Assembly (NCBI GenBank): GCA_028554795.2
Contig: CM068824.1
Span: 158,856,289-158,920,288 of the forward strand
Direction: 5' to 3'
Length of the DNA: 64,000 bases
Source of the DNA: Sinohyriopsis cumingii
Lineage: Eukaryota > Mollusca > Bivalvia > Unionida > Unionidae
Numbering within the stretch: position 1 is the first letter of the stretch; every line of letters begins with the position of its first letter. This document shows, one piece after another, positions 12,201 to 23,759 of this stretch. The notes under the pieces are model-generated. The model ran no database searches and was not told where the DNA came from. It saw nothing but the letters and a program-made list of their open reading frames with translations. Position numbers and translations under genes: made by a program.

Positions 12201-13292
12201 AGAAGGGATTTACCTGCACACACGATCAGACGGCAGACTGTTCAACCTGGCACGACTGAAGGCAAAGAGCAAAGTGCGTGAAGTAACTATCAGGGACATG
12301 CTCTTCGCAGACGATGCTGCTCTAGCCACCCACACAGAAGCTGAGCTTCAGCGCCTGATGGCCCGCTTTGCTAAAGCATGTGATGAGTTTGGGTTAACCA
12401 TAAGCCTAAAGAAAACAAACATGATGGTTCAGGACGCGGACCCCCCAAGCATCATCATCAACAACTACGAACTTGAGGTGGTGAGTCAGTTCATGTATCT
12501 CGGCTCTACCATCACCAACAACCTCTCGTTCGATGCTGAGCTCAACAAGCGGATCGGAAAGGCATCAACAACTCTCTCCAGGTTGTCGCAGAGACTGTGG
12601 AACAACAGCATGCCGACCATGAACACTAAGATCACCGTGTACCGTGCATGCGTGCTAAGCACTCTCATGTATGCCAGTGAAACCTGGACTCTGTACGCCT
12701 CACAAGAGAAAAGACTGAGCGCCTTTCACATGCGATGCCTCAGACGCATACTCGGGATCACCTGGAGTGATCGAGTAACAAACAACGAGGTGCTCGAGCG
12801 TGCCAAAATTCCCAGCATGATCACACTCCTCCGCCAACGCCGCATCAGATGGCTGGGCCATGTACGTCGGATGGATGACGGACGGATCCCCAAAGACATT
12901 CTTTATTCGGAACTTGCCTCTGGCAAAAGGTCGATCGGACGGCCACATCTCCGCTTCAAGGATGTCTGTAAGCACGACATGAAAGCCCTTGATATTGATG
13001 TCAACACCTGGGAAGAGCTCGCTCTAGACAGATCAAACTGGCGACATGCTCTGATCACTGGTCTGAAAGCCGGAGAGGACAAGCAACGCTTGCTAGCTGA
13101 TGAAAGACGATCGCAGAGGAAGAATAAGTAGCTTCAACCAATACCTGACACAACCTTCAAGTGTAGCAAGTGCAGCAGGGACTGCCACTCCCGCATTGGA
13201 CTACTTAGCCACAGCAGACGCTGCACAACCACCAACTGGGACATCTCTCATGGGCGCAGTTCCATCGTCTCTCGAGACTAACGGATGCCAAC
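9234..13292 (+). mobile_element. non-LTR retrotransposon, nearly full length
   Basis: A 4.06-kb element bounded by 11-bp direct repeats. It has a GC-rich 5' region (about 9240-9996), one long endonuclease/reverse-transcriptase frame and a short 3' end. Its base composition is far more GC-rich than the surrounding DNA, which fits a recent arrival. Domain content resembles RTE/CR1-like elements often annotated as 'craniofacial development protein 2-like'; the clade is my inference. Confidence 0.8.
9997..13131 (+). CDS. LINE endonuclease-reverse transcriptase
   Basis: This protein nicks target DNA and copies the element's RNA at the break. The first ATG is at 10,108, but the frame is open from 9997 and the endonuclease signature TWNVRTM ends at that ATG, so translation probably begins upstream. 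Endonuclease motifs follow: SLQETR, LLGDFNARVG and DTDHSLV. The reverse transcriptase has GKAPGKDG, NYRGISLL, AFIDLTKAFD (first catalytic Asp), GVKQGCVLAPTLF and FADDAAL (catalytic Asp pair). The thumb/C-terminal region includes RIRWLGHVRRM and GRPHLRFKDVCK. The frame ends at TAG (13,129-13,131). The same frame then stays open to 13,281 and encodes a CSKC...C.H...C zinc-finger-like tail, so the TAG is probably a nonsense mutation that removes that tail. Otherwise it looks intact. Confidence 0.9.
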   Translation, partial: GTRVPDKRTATTAPRNNKIKIKKKTSILKLGTWNVRTMLTGLSDDLQTISDVRKTSVISDQLVRLQVDIASLQETRLPHYGSLREKNYTFFWQGKSADEAREFGVGFAVRNTLMGMIESCQQGNERLLSLRLHTTNGPVNLISVYAPTLRSATDTKDEFYDELNSLVEKIPKEENLILLGDFNARVGADHDSWPSCLGKFGVGKMNENGKRLLEMCSYHELSITNSFFQTKPQHKVSWRHPRSKHWHQLDLIITRRSAMKGVLLTRTFHSADCDTDHSLVCCKMKLQPKKIDRSRQEGQPRIDVSKTSYPDKAEEFTCALSKTFDSEAPNGSTKERWDYIRETVYSTATRIFGKKQSKNNDWFEANSATLMPAIDERRSAHLQYKQSPCQKTLQAYRSTRSKGQRLARQCANEYWLQLCQSIQSAADIGNIRGMYDGIKKAMGPTKKLTAPLKSATGDTIHNKGKQMERWVEYYSELYSKENHVNNDALNAIENLPPMAELDEKPNVDELKKALEKLSLGKAPGKDGITAELIKCGCSVLPTHLHDLLCQCWDEGAVPQDMRDANIITLYKNKGDRSDCNNYRGISLLSIVGKIFARVILNRLQTLADRVYPESQCGFRAERSTIDMIFSVRQLQEKCREQHRPLFLAFIDLTKAFDLVSRDGLFTILAKIGCPPKLLSMIQSFHDDMKGTVQYDGSTSDPFDIRSGVKQGCVLAPTLFGVFFAVLLKHAFGTSTEGIYLHTRSDGRLFNLARLKAKSKVREVTIRDMLFADDAALATHTEAELQRLMARFAKACDEFGLTISLKKTNMMVQDADPPSIIINNYELEVVSQFMYLGSTITNNLSFDAELNKRIGKASTTLSRLSQRLWNNSMPTMNTKITVYRACVLSTLMYASETWTLYASQEKRLSAFHMRCLRRILGITWSDRVTNNEVLERAKIPSMITLLRQRRIRWLGHVRRMDDGRIPKDILYSELASGKRSIGRPHLRFKDVCKHDMKALDIDVNTWEELALDRSNWRHALITGLKAGEDKQRLLADERRSQRKNK

Positions 13293-13295
13293 ATC

Positions 13296-13880
13296 TATCC
13301 ATTAGAAGCTAATAATTGAAAATTGCTATATCTATCCATTAGAAGCTAATAATTGAAAACTGCTATATCTATCCATTAGAAGCTAACGATTTAAAACTGC
13401 TATATCTATCCATTAGAAGCTAACAATTTAAATCTGCTATATCTATCCATTAGAAGCTAACAATTTATAACTGCTATATCTATCCATTAGAAGCTAACAA
13501 TTTAAATCTGCTATATCTATCCATTAGAAGCTAATGATTTAAAATTGCTATATCTATCCATTAGAAGCTAACGATTTAAAACTCCTATATCTATCCCTTA
13601 GAAGCTAATGAATTAAAACTGCTATATCTATCCGTTAGAAGCTAACGATTTAAAACTGCTATATCTATCCATTAGAAGCTAACAATTTAAAACTGCTATA
13701 TCTATCCATTAGAAGCTAACAATTTAAAACTGCTATATCTATCCGTTAGAAGCTAACGATTTAAAACTGCTATATCTATCCATTAGAAGCTAACAATTTA
13801 AAACTGCTATATCTATCCATTAAAAGCTAACGATTTAAAACTGCTATATCTATCCATTAGAAGCTAATGATTTAAAACTG
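13296..13880. repeat. 37-bp tandem array
   Basis: About 16 head-to-tail copies of a 37-bp unit containing CTATATCTATCCATTAGAAG, with single-base variants. One partial unit lies on the other side of the LINE (9214-9233), so the LINE inserted into this repeat. Confidence 0.95.
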
Positions 13881-13904
13881 TCACATTACTAATAATAATG
13901 TATC

Positions 13905-14605
13905 GTTCCTGAGTGATATGAACCTGCCACTTTTTATATCATGACATGTACCTGAGTGATACAAACTCTGTCACTTTATCTATCATGATACCTTGGTGAT
14001 ATACACCTGCTACTTTATCTGTCATGCTATGTTGTACCTGGGTGATATAAACCTGCTACTTTATCTATCATGATATGTTGTACTTGGGTGATATAAACCT
14101 GCTACTTTATCTATCATGATATGTTGTACCTGGGTGATATAAACCTGCTACTTTATCTGTCATGCTATGTTGTACCTGGGTGATATAAACCTGCTACTTT
14201 ATCTATCATGATATGTTGTACTTGGGTGATATAAACCTGCCACGTTATCTATCATGATATGTTGTACCTTTGTGATATAAACCTGCCACTTTATCTGTCA
14301 TGGTATGTTGTACCTTTGTGATATAAACCTGCCACTTTATCTGTCATGGTATGTTGTACCTTTGTGATATAAACCTGCCACTTTATCTGTCATGGTATGT
14401 TGTACCTTTGTGATATAAACCTGCCACGTTATCTATCATGATATGTTGTACCTTTGTGATATAAACCTGCCACTTTATCTGTTATGGTATGTTGTACCTT
14501 TGTGATATAAACCTGCCACGTTATCTATCATGATATTTTGTACCTTTGTGATATAAACCTGCCACGTTATCTATCATGATATGTTGTACCTGGGTGATAT
14601 AATAA
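13905..14605. repeat. 46-bp tandem array
   Basis: About 15 copies of a unit containing TGATATAAACCTGC and TATCATGATATGTTGTACC. Variants (CTGGGTG, CTTTGTG) cluster in blocks, which suggests local expansions. It is related to the 43-bp array at 6657-6905. Confidence 0.95.
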
Positions 14606-14759
14606 AAGCCTTAAATATCTTCCTTCCTGCACTATATTGTTTCCCTCAATTGATGTATTGATCAAATGAAATGCTAATCGATCAATTCAATCAATCAATA
14701 AATTGAGTTTGTGAAGATGGAATACAGAATGTTTTAGACAACCCTCAGTGTTTACATAA

Positions 14760-15275
14760 TGCCTTGGAGTGAGATATATTCTATAACATATCTTCTAGTA
14801 TTTTATTTTCCATTCGACAAAATTGTTGTATCTATGAGTTTGACATATTCTTTAACAGATCTTCTGATATTTTATTTTCCATTCGACAAAATTATTGTAT
14901 CTATGAGTGAGATATATTCTATAACATATCTTCTGATATTTTATTTTCCATTCGACAAAATTGTTGTATCTATGAGTGAGATATATTCTATAACAGATCT
15001 TCTGATATTTTATTTTCCATTCGACAAAATTGTTGTATCTATGAGTGAGATATATTCTATAACATATCTTCTAATATTTTATTTTCCATTCGACAAAATT
15101 GTTGTATCTATGAGTGAGATATATTCTATAACATATCTTCTGATATTTTATTTTCCATTCGACAAAATTGTTGTATCTATGAGTGAGATATATTCTATAA
15201 CATATCTTCTGATATTTTATTTTCCATTCGACAAAATTGTTGTATCTATGAGTGAGATATATTCTATAAAATAGC
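14760..15275. repeat. 69-bp tandem array
   Basis: Seven or so copies of a 69-bp unit containing GAGATATATTCTATAACATA. Because 69 is divisible by 3, the array makes an open frame of 171 codons with a 23-residue repeat. No start context or promoter supports real coding. Confidence 0.9.
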
Positions 15276-16215
15276 TTTTTTTAGACAGTCGTGTTGTATG
15301 TATGAGTGAAATATATTCTATAACATATTTTATTTGCATGAGGCAGTCTTACTGCGTTTACTTAACAGTCCTAAAACCACTGCATTCATATTTCATAATG
15401 TTAAAAACCACTACAAATTTAAAAACCGCTGTATCGCTATGTGATAAATTTAAACCTGTCTGTACAGGTATGTCATATATTTATAACAACAATTGGATTT
15501 TCAGGAACTAATTCTAAGTTTGTCACAGATCTCTGTCTGTCGTTCCTTTGAAAAACCACAGGGTTCTTTAGCTGACTGATCATTGATTGTTCACGTAATA
15601 CGCGGTTTAACAAAGGTTCATTACGCAGTTATCCATCACATTTTATGTTTAGTTTTGTCCTGTTTATTTCTGGTTGATGTGGTACATAAATTGACTTTAA
15701 TATCGATGACGTTAGTGACTTTAACCAAGAATAAATTACTATCTTTGAAAAGAAAGAAGTGTGAACTGGAATAGAAACGTATGTAGGTTCCCATTTCTTT
15801 AACGAACTTTCACCTGCTTACCAGATGCAATGAATAGAATCGAATCAAAGAACGAAGTACTTATCTCAACAATTATTAAAGCATTTCACAATTTCTTCGA
15901 CTATAGTAGAACGTTTTGTGGAACGAAAAGAACTGACAGGTCATTCAGCCGACTCCAGTTAGGTCAATTTTAGTTAAAATTGCGAAATCTTTCAGCAAAA
16001 GTCAATAATATAAAAGCTATCACTTTACCTACGACGGTATATTTTACATGAGTGATATAAAAAATACCACTGTACCTGTAATGATATGTTTTACCTGTTT
16101 TTAATTATTAACAAAACTAAGATCCTCTTGCTTTAATTGGACTACTTACTAATGGACTCTATCTCATTCAAATGTTAAACAATGATTGATGTGCAGAAAA
16201 ATCCCAATCTGCCAC
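15276..16215. repeat. repeated host segment, copy 3
   Basis: Matches parts of copies 1 and 2 (for example 15,490-15,660 against 7250-7375, and 15,780-15,910 against 6195-6300). No gene is seen. Confidence 0.5.
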
Positions 16216-16228
16216 CCACTGAGTATGA

Positions 16229-16294
<66 letters not shown>

Positions 16295-16328
16295 TTAATA
16301 ATGATAATAATAATAAATATAATAATAA

Positions 16329-16395
<67 letters not shown>

Positions 16396-16473
16396 CAAAA
16401 TACTACTACTACTACCACTATTACTACCACTACTACTACTACTACTAACAATAAATAAAATAATAATAATAGA

Positions 16474-16561
<88 letters not shown>

Positions 16562-16617
16562 CAAAATACTACTACCACTACCACTACTACTACTACTAAT
16601 AATAATAATAATAATGC
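16229..16617. repeat. AAT/ACT trinucleotide tract
   Basis: About 390 bp of (AAT)n interrupted by two (ACT)n blocks, themselves arranged as a rough duplication (16,391-16,447 and 16,560-16,598). Poly-Ile/Tyr/Val frames on the minus strand are artefacts. Confidence 0.95.
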
Positions 16618-17024
16618 AACATTTGAATGTAGATAGGAAGGTAGCTGTTGATAGGTTGGTAGGTTGCTAGGTCGGTACATGCCAAGCAGACACAATATAA
16701 TCTACCCAGCAGGAAGTCGCATTTGTGACTATAACTGTGATAAATTATGGTGTCATAAAATATAAGTAGTGTGTGTCTTATTTAAATATAATTTTCATAC
16801 GTCTCATTATTAAATATTAAATTTCAGCGTTTTCATATGTCTATGTCCACAGGGGTTCGTTACAAAGAAAATTAGGAGTCTAACCTTTCGACTGCAAGAA
16901 CAAACTTAAAGAACTAATAATGTTTTTTACCTTAAATATTTTCAGCATGTTTTTTATGTTTTCTAATTTTATGGTATTTGTTTTTGTAATCATATCATTA
17001 TATGTCTTTATCTTACAGGTGTTG

Positions 17025-17077
17025 TCTAATGTTGTAAAGCGCTTAGAGGTTCTAAAAATTAGGCGCTATACAAAGTC

Positions 17078-17107
<30 letters not shown>
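17025..17107 (+). repeat. retroelement 3' tail ending in (ATT)n
   Basis: TGTAAAGCGCTTAGAG..., GGCGCTATACAAAG and a terminal (ATT)n resemble the 3' ends shared by SINEs and CR1-like LINEs in many invertebrates. No upstream element body is recognised. Confidence 0.5.
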
Positions 17108-17108
<1 letters not shown>

Positions 17109-17109
17109 A

Positions 17110-19325
17110 CCTGTAACAAATATTCTCTCTTTATTAATGACGGTTACTTATAGAAGGCGCTTCGTTACAATCTTTACGGAAGCGAAACTCGAAAGACATC
17201 CCTTCCTATCTCTATGTTTATCTCAACATATTTTCTGCGATCATTTAAGGCCAAAATAATATTAAAAATTAAAAGGGATAAAAATGTAATACTAATACCG
17301 ATCATGAGACATGATCCAATCATCTAATAATTTTTTTTATGTTTTATGGAAACTTTACGTTATCTTGTCATCATAATGACGTAAGACACAACCTTGTATC
17401 ACAGCCATCGAAATCTCTTTTCCATTTTTGGGGAAAGCCTCGTTCTGATTTTACGAAAACAGAAATCATTATTTCACTAGACTCTTCATTAGCCAATGTT
17501 CCGATATGATAACCCTAAATACACTTTGGCGTATCACGCAGATATTTATGTTCTTCGGGTCTATGAATTTTATTTGATGCGGCGGCAAGTCACCGCATCC
17601 GATCAAAATTAATTTATTCAAATTCGATCACTGTTCCTACATGATCGAGACAAGGGGAACTTGAATGGACTGGTAAATAAGTAATTTTCTACTGCCGGTT
17701 CGTGTTTGTTTAGAGTGTCCTTTTGAAGTCTTACAAGGTATCCCTTTCAGTCAATTGCCTCCACCATTTTCGGCGGATGTACAATGCACCGCTGTTACAC
17801 GCTATTGGCTAGTTGGCATTACATACCAAGGGAGACAACTCATGAAAATCCAACAGCTGTCGCTAGAACGAAGCGCTTAAATATCCGTTCAATCTGCCAA
17901 GGTGTAGATAGGATAGTCGTATTGGAACCTTGGCTAGCAAAGATGCTATGTAAGGGATACTAAAGCCCAAGCCTAGGGAAAAAGGAAGTGAAATGAAAAC
18001 AGGACGCCTTAAATATGAGGCGCTAGGCGGATTTGTGAGTGTTGATCATATGAAAGCAAAGCATGCCAATTCACATTTTTTAAGTTGAGTAAAATTTATA
18101 TCGTTAAGGCAGAATTTTATAATCTCTATGATGACAACACTTTTCTCAAGTAATGAGATCAAAACGTATCCGCTTGATGTAACTAGGCGGCAAATGGGCG
18201 TGGCTTTTGCATTTTTATCACCAAACTTTACATGACAAAATGATTTAGCAAATTGTGATATTTTTGTTTACAAAACAGTTTTATATTTGTCACAAATTAA
18301 TTTAGATCATTACAAATATAATTACATCTATATTCATGGTCGTTTAATGAGATGTTTAACGCGTGTCACGCATTCCGACAGATGGAATTTGTGAAAAATA
18401 TTCAATTCAGATCGAAATTTATGGGAAAAATTTCAGATTAAAAATCAAAATAAAAGCTACTTCTTAGTTATTTACTAACGTATGTTAATGTATTAAGGAC
18501 ATGTATTCCTTTGTAAGACGGAGAATCATCCAACATTTTAAGTATATCATTTGATTCTTTGAATTATTGTTATATCATCAAGTGCACTCAATATTTTCAT
18601 ATTTGGTGAATCGGTGTGTTTTATGTTCACTTCCCTTCTCTGATAGTTATCTTGCCCGGGGTTTTGCACCTCACTCGAAGTTTACCTGAATAGTACATCA
18701 ATAGTAAGCACGTAAACTGTCGATGCCAACAGTTCCCTTTTTAATCAACAAGCTCTCTGTTATCAGCACAATGTCTTTTACAGTGTCTCAATTAATAGTC
18801 AGCCTAAATAACACCATGTCGTCAGTTATTAGATTACACCTCATGTAACAATTCACACTAACATAGCGAAATTCATCTGCTATACGGTAATAACTATCTA
18901 ATGGGAGGGGGTGTGTGTGCGATTTTCTTCTGAGATACTTTTTTTCTTTTATCTCAAGACAACATTTTTTCTTCAAATAATATAATGGATATAATATGGT
19001 GTTATTTTGCTGTAAAGCAGAACATTTAATTCTTGGTCCGTAATATAACTGCGATAATCGCCCAATGTTTAGAGATACCGCGGCATACTGCGGCACCAAA
19101 TTTTGCGTGGTACCCAGCTCTGATAAATTAGTTCATCATTCATTTTTTTTTTTATGATCATTTTGAAACTTGTCATAGAAAATGATCTTTCTCCCACAGA
19201 CAGCATGACTCTCGTTGATTCAAGTGAATGGTGCAGTCTTAATGTCGGTAACGGTAAAGTCTTGGTTACGGTAATAAACACACCTACAACCTTTCAAAAC
19301 CCTTGTAAATGTCGGGCTGCTTAAT
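17110..19325. other. gene-less host DNA
   Basis: AT-rich DNA without a supported gene or repeat. Confidence 0.45.
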
Positions 19326-19327
19326 GG

Positions 19328-19478
19328 CTCTGGATGTACCAGCCTGTACCATTGACTGAAACGTAAGATCCGAAAAACCTCGAGTCCGTAGATCTGGATG
19401 TACCAGCCTGTACCATTGACCGAAACGTAAGATCCTAAAAACCTCGAGTCCGTACATCTGGATGTACCAGCCTGTTGT
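19328..19478. repeat. 64-bp tandem repeat
   Basis: About 2.4 copies of a 64-bp unit containing CTGGATGTACCAGCCTGTAC and CCTCGAGTCCGTA. The open frame across it is a by-product. Confidence 0.85.
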
Positions 19479-19849
19479 GTTTTTGCTTTTATTCATCAGT
19501 CTTATGCAAGGAACCAAAGTGCTTGCATTTTCTCGGAATTCTGATCTTAAGATATTTTTCAAGCCTAAAGATGTAATCTATCATAATACCTTATCTTAGT
19601 AGTGCGAAATAAAGAATAATTGATAGAAAGAATAAATGTGGAACATGCAGTTATTTACTGTGATGTCCATGACTATGCGTGTCGGTCAGTTTATACAAAA
19701 TACACCTGAAGATTGTCTTGAAGTACTTCATTTTATATAACCTTCAGTTTATGTAATGTTGTCTACCACTGAACCTGAAAATACCAACTATTGTAGTCTG
19801 TTTGATGTTTTAAGAGACGTGAAAACTCCATCCTTGTATGAACAAAGGA

Positions 19850-20105
19850 GTAGGAGATTGTACACGGGAGGTCGCGGGTTCCAACCCGGGCTGAGTCATA
19901 CCAAAGACTTATAAAAATGGTACTAGCTGCTGCCTCGCTTGGTGCTCAGCAATTAAGAGGTTAGTGTTAGGAGTGGTCGGCCTGGTGTCAGGGTAATGTG
20001 ACTGGGTGGTACATGATGCTACATGTCTGCAGTATGATGATACGTCAGTGCTAGACATCACTACGAACTACCACCCTGCAGACATCGTAGTAATATGATT
20101 GAAAA
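19850..20105 (+). repeat. tRNA-derived SINE, 5' truncated
   Basis: Contains a B-box-like GGGTTCCAACCC, then GAGTCATACCAAAGACTTA and a body ending GCAGACATCGTAGTAATATGA. The same body occurs in reverse at 23,480-23,757. The A-box end is degraded. A (CA)n tract follows at once. Confidence 0.75.
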
Positions 20106-20121
20106 ATCGTTCAAGCTTAGT

Positions 20122-20126
<5 letters not shown>

Positions 20127-20169
<43 letters not shown>
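20127..20169. repeat. (CA)n microsatellite
   Basis: About 42 bp of CA dinucleotides directly after the SINE. Confidence 0.95.
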
Positions 20170-20170
<1 letters not shown>

Positions 20171-20795
20171 TTTGCCTGTTGTACTACGTGTGTATACATA
20201 TATGCATGGCAACAGGCGGTTAACCTGACGTCTACTATTATGTACAAATATTCAAATTTTCCTAGTGGTGCGATGCAGTTTAAGATTCTAGAGTTTTCAA
20301 GTAAAGCAAAAACTTTAATGAAACAAGTGTTCAATATCAACAAAACACCTCAGTGAAATCAATCAATATCTCATGGGTTGTGGAGAAAAGATGAATAACC
20401 CTTCAACAAGAAATGCTTTGAAAATGAATTTCACAAGGCTAAAAGTGTGATTATGGTTATGACGAACGACAGAGTAATCGTAATAGACAGACCTGAGGCA
20501 TCGAAATTAATGATAGATATGGTGCTTTTTCCCTAATAATAATGTTTTGTTAAATATGTGTTTGGTTACATATGAGCCTTCATTAGCTCTTGATCAGACT
20601 TGCCGATGCATTCAGGGGGTTCTTCGTGCGAGTTCGTGGAAGTTAGAACGATCCCATAATTTAATCGAGAAGTTAACTAATTTGAACTGATTGCATTTTC
20701 TTTGGAAACCAGATACCAATCACCTCATATATGGTGACTTTGGGGGTGTGTGGGTATTTTAAGGTAATTTGTGTGCACACGCACGCACACAATCA

Positions 20796-20796
<1 letters not shown>

Positions 20797-20828
<32 letters not shown>
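20797..20828. repeat. (CTAT)n microsatellite
   Basis: About eight tandem CTAT units. Confidence 0.95.
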
Positions 20829-20829
<1 letters not shown>

Positions 20830-22494
20830 GGTCCAGGTTTAGAGGTATGGCCATTGGTCAGTTGCGTGTACAACACACGAGTTGCACAATACCAACTCAT
20901 TATTGATATCGATTATTTTGTATTGTATGAAGTCTTTTGACTGAAAACAGGAAAGAATGTTAATTAAAGACTGTCTGGGAAGGAAGGAGAGGGTCAAAGT
21001 AATAACTTCTAAGGATCGGCGTACGCATGTGAGGTACACTATACTGAATAATTCAATGAGCTTTGTTTATTTCGGTCTATTAAAATTTCTATCGTTTTGT
21101 TTACTGATGAAAACGTGAGTAGCATATTAGCGTACTTTGAAAACAATTAGGTTAGAAGTTACTATTGTTCCGTACATAATCTTAAATTCGACTGAAATTG
21201 GCATTGACGTTTTTCGATTTGTCTAGCAATTTTCATGCTATATCAATTGTATAGCTAGGACGTATCAAACGTTTACGCGGAAACAGTAGCGTCGAACTTT
21301 CTTGCTCTTCGTACTCTAAATATAAAGATCTTTCACTTTGATGACTGTTCGGTCGTTTTTGACTACGTCATCGGAGTATTGTGATGTCATTGTTACGATG
21401 AAAATGTAACTTTGCCTTACCCTCAATTATGTTATGATGACAAGATGGTAGATAGACGAGCGCCCGGTGACACAAGACTATGTAAGCCGCCAAAAATATA
21501 TTTAACCATTAAAATCAATAAAGTTTTTATAACAGTATTTTTCTTTTTGTAATCAAAGTAATAAGACATTCAAATAAAACTTCCACTCGTAGATGGCAGC
21601 ATATGTTAGGCCATGACTCTCGGTCAGAACAAAGTTGTCTGATCAGACAGACCATCACATGTACAGCACAGAAATTATAAGTACTTCTGCGTTTTAGGTA
21701 ACGCGTTTAAATAGTTACTTATCACGATCACAAGTTTTCTAAAGCCACCAGCCAGTGGCCTTGTCATCCAAGGCCCCTTCAAACGCTCAGTTTTACTAAC
21801 TTGTTTTTTTCTTCTAATTCGCTACATTGTATGTTTATACCTGTCAGCCATTTTCCGTATTTTAGCTGCAGGCACAGATGATAATTTGCGGTCCATGACT
21901 TACACATGTTGGTGTAAATATCACGTGAAGTTCCACCTGATGACGTAAATACTTGCAAGCGGTTTTTCAAATGTTAAAGTATCACAGCAGTTCAGTTGGT
22001 ACATAAAAGTCTGGCAAAGCTGGGTCAAAATTTGCACAGTGATCCTTGCAAAGAAAAGACAACTATTTTATTTGAAGAAAAAAAAACAAGCCTTATACAA
22101 TTTTTGAACACTTCGAAATCATTAAGAATCAGTCAGATTTTGTCAAGATGGGGTTCCAAATATAGCGAGAGTACTCCATTATGCATACGTGTTAGTACAT
22201 GTCACACGGGTCATGTAGGCATTCAACACCGATTATTTCAGTAATGTGTGTCATTTTTTTAGAAGTGGCAAGTATTCACTTCTTTTGGAGTCGCATACAT
22301 CGATATTTCTTTGGAATGTCATTATTTAGACGCCGCGAGAGGTGCATACGACAAAATCAATGTTTTTAATTTCAATTTAATTTGAAATGAGTAATTGCGC
22401 TTACATGACCCACGTGACTTGTACTATAGTTGAGCGCCATCAAATATTGATACAGAATACTTGAGAGAAAGCATGACTTATATGCAACGTCATA
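20830..22494. other. gene-less host DNA
   Basis: No gene, RNA or repeat that I can support. Confidence 0.4.
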
Positions 22495-22918
22495 TATTTA
22501 TAGGTTACTGCATTTGTATGGGAAAATATGAACGAGTTTTTTCAAATGTCAATTTTAAGTAGACCAAAATGCCATTTTTTTTTCGAAAGTTATGTCTAGC
22601 ACGCGACTAAGTTCAAGTTTATCTGGGCGCGAGTTAATAATGTTGCTTTTGTGTAATGATGAATCTGCGCATGTGTATTTAGTTTGGTATACGGCACACC
22701 TTCAGTTATTTGGTTACGTGTAGTGTATTTTTGTTTACATAATTAAGCCTTAGGTGGAATAAGAAAATTAGCATATAATAAAAAAGGTTAAAACAGTTGT
22801 GTCTGAAAATATGAACTCGTTTTGTCGGATGGATATACTGCACTCCCAAGGTCGTGCAGCATTTCCATCCGAACAACTCGTTCATATTTTTCCATACAAA
22901 TGCAGTAACCGATAAATA
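22495..22918. mobile_element. foldback/MITE-like element
   Basis: A 424-bp segment bounded by about 44-bp inverted repeats (TATTTAT.GGTTACTG...ATATGAACGAGTT) with about two mismatches. A second inverted pair lies inside the right end (CGGATGGA near 22,828 against TCCATCCG near 22,865). It has no coding capacity and no clear target duplication. Confidence 0.6.
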
Positions 22919-22919
22919 C

Positions 22920-23479
22920 TGAACAGTATCAAAGCAACAGTAATACTTATCGATGGTTGATTACGCACAATCTGTGTCTGAAAAACGTGGATTCGGCAAC
23001 GTTTGTATTCACAGTCTTTTCTTAATAAACAATGGATCATCACCTGTATCGACAGCATCAAGAACAAAGGAACATACATCTTCAAACATGAAATGCAAAC
23101 AAAAATGTATTTTGGAAGGGACTTTTTGAAGATTATTTTCAATTTCTTTACCCAAACTCGATTGCATTAGTTACCATGAATTTATAAACTCAAATCCACG
23201 ATTTGCCAGTTAAAACTGACAGATGATCAAGTATTCAAAGGAACGAAAGATTATGTATATCATGCAAAGAAGACGATTTAGGTGATGAATTTCATTGCAT
23301 TTACAATTGTCTTTAATTCTAAACTGAAAGATGCAGCGACCTAAAAAAAATGATACTTCATAAAGCTAAATATATTACATTTTAATAATTTGCTAAATTT
23401 AAAAGGCATTGAATTTTTCAAGTAATGCGTGTGTCTGTGTGTGATTTGAATTTTTAACGTAGCTTTAGAAAACATTTTC
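22920..23479. other. gene-less host DNA
   Basis: Nothing recognised. Confidence 0.4.
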
Positions 23480-23757
23480 AGTCATATTGCTACGATGTCT
23501 GCGGTGTGGCAGTTTATAGTGATGTCTAGCACTGGCGCATGAATGCGCACACATACAGCATCATGTCCCACCCAGTCACATTATTCTGACGCAAAGCCGA
23601 CCAGTCCTAACACTAACCTCTTAATGCTGAGCGTCAAGCGAGGCAGCTGCAGGTACCATTTTTGTTAGTCTTTGGTATGACTCGGCCGGGGTTCAAAACC
23701 GCGACCTCCCGCATTCGAGGTGGACACTCTAACCAATAGGCCACTGGAGCTGTCTTT
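23480..23757 (-). repeat. tRNA-derived SINE
   Basis: Read on the minus strand it starts with TCCAGTGGCCTATTGGTTAG (A-box-like), then GGTTTTGAACCCC (B-box-like) and GAGTCATACCAAAGAC. The body matches the SINE at 19,850-20,105. This copy keeps the 5' tRNA-like head. Confidence 0.8.
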
Positions 23758-23759
23758 TA

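Noticed and set aside
6657-14605. CRISPR arrays
   Set aside because: The arrays are head-to-tail minisatellites without unique spacers, in animal DNA.
14759-15274. 171-residue repeat protein
   Set aside because: Explained by a 69-bp tandem array; no promoter or start context.
16164-16695. Long hydrophobic minus-strand frames
   Set aside because: They only translate the AAT/ACT trinucleotide tract.
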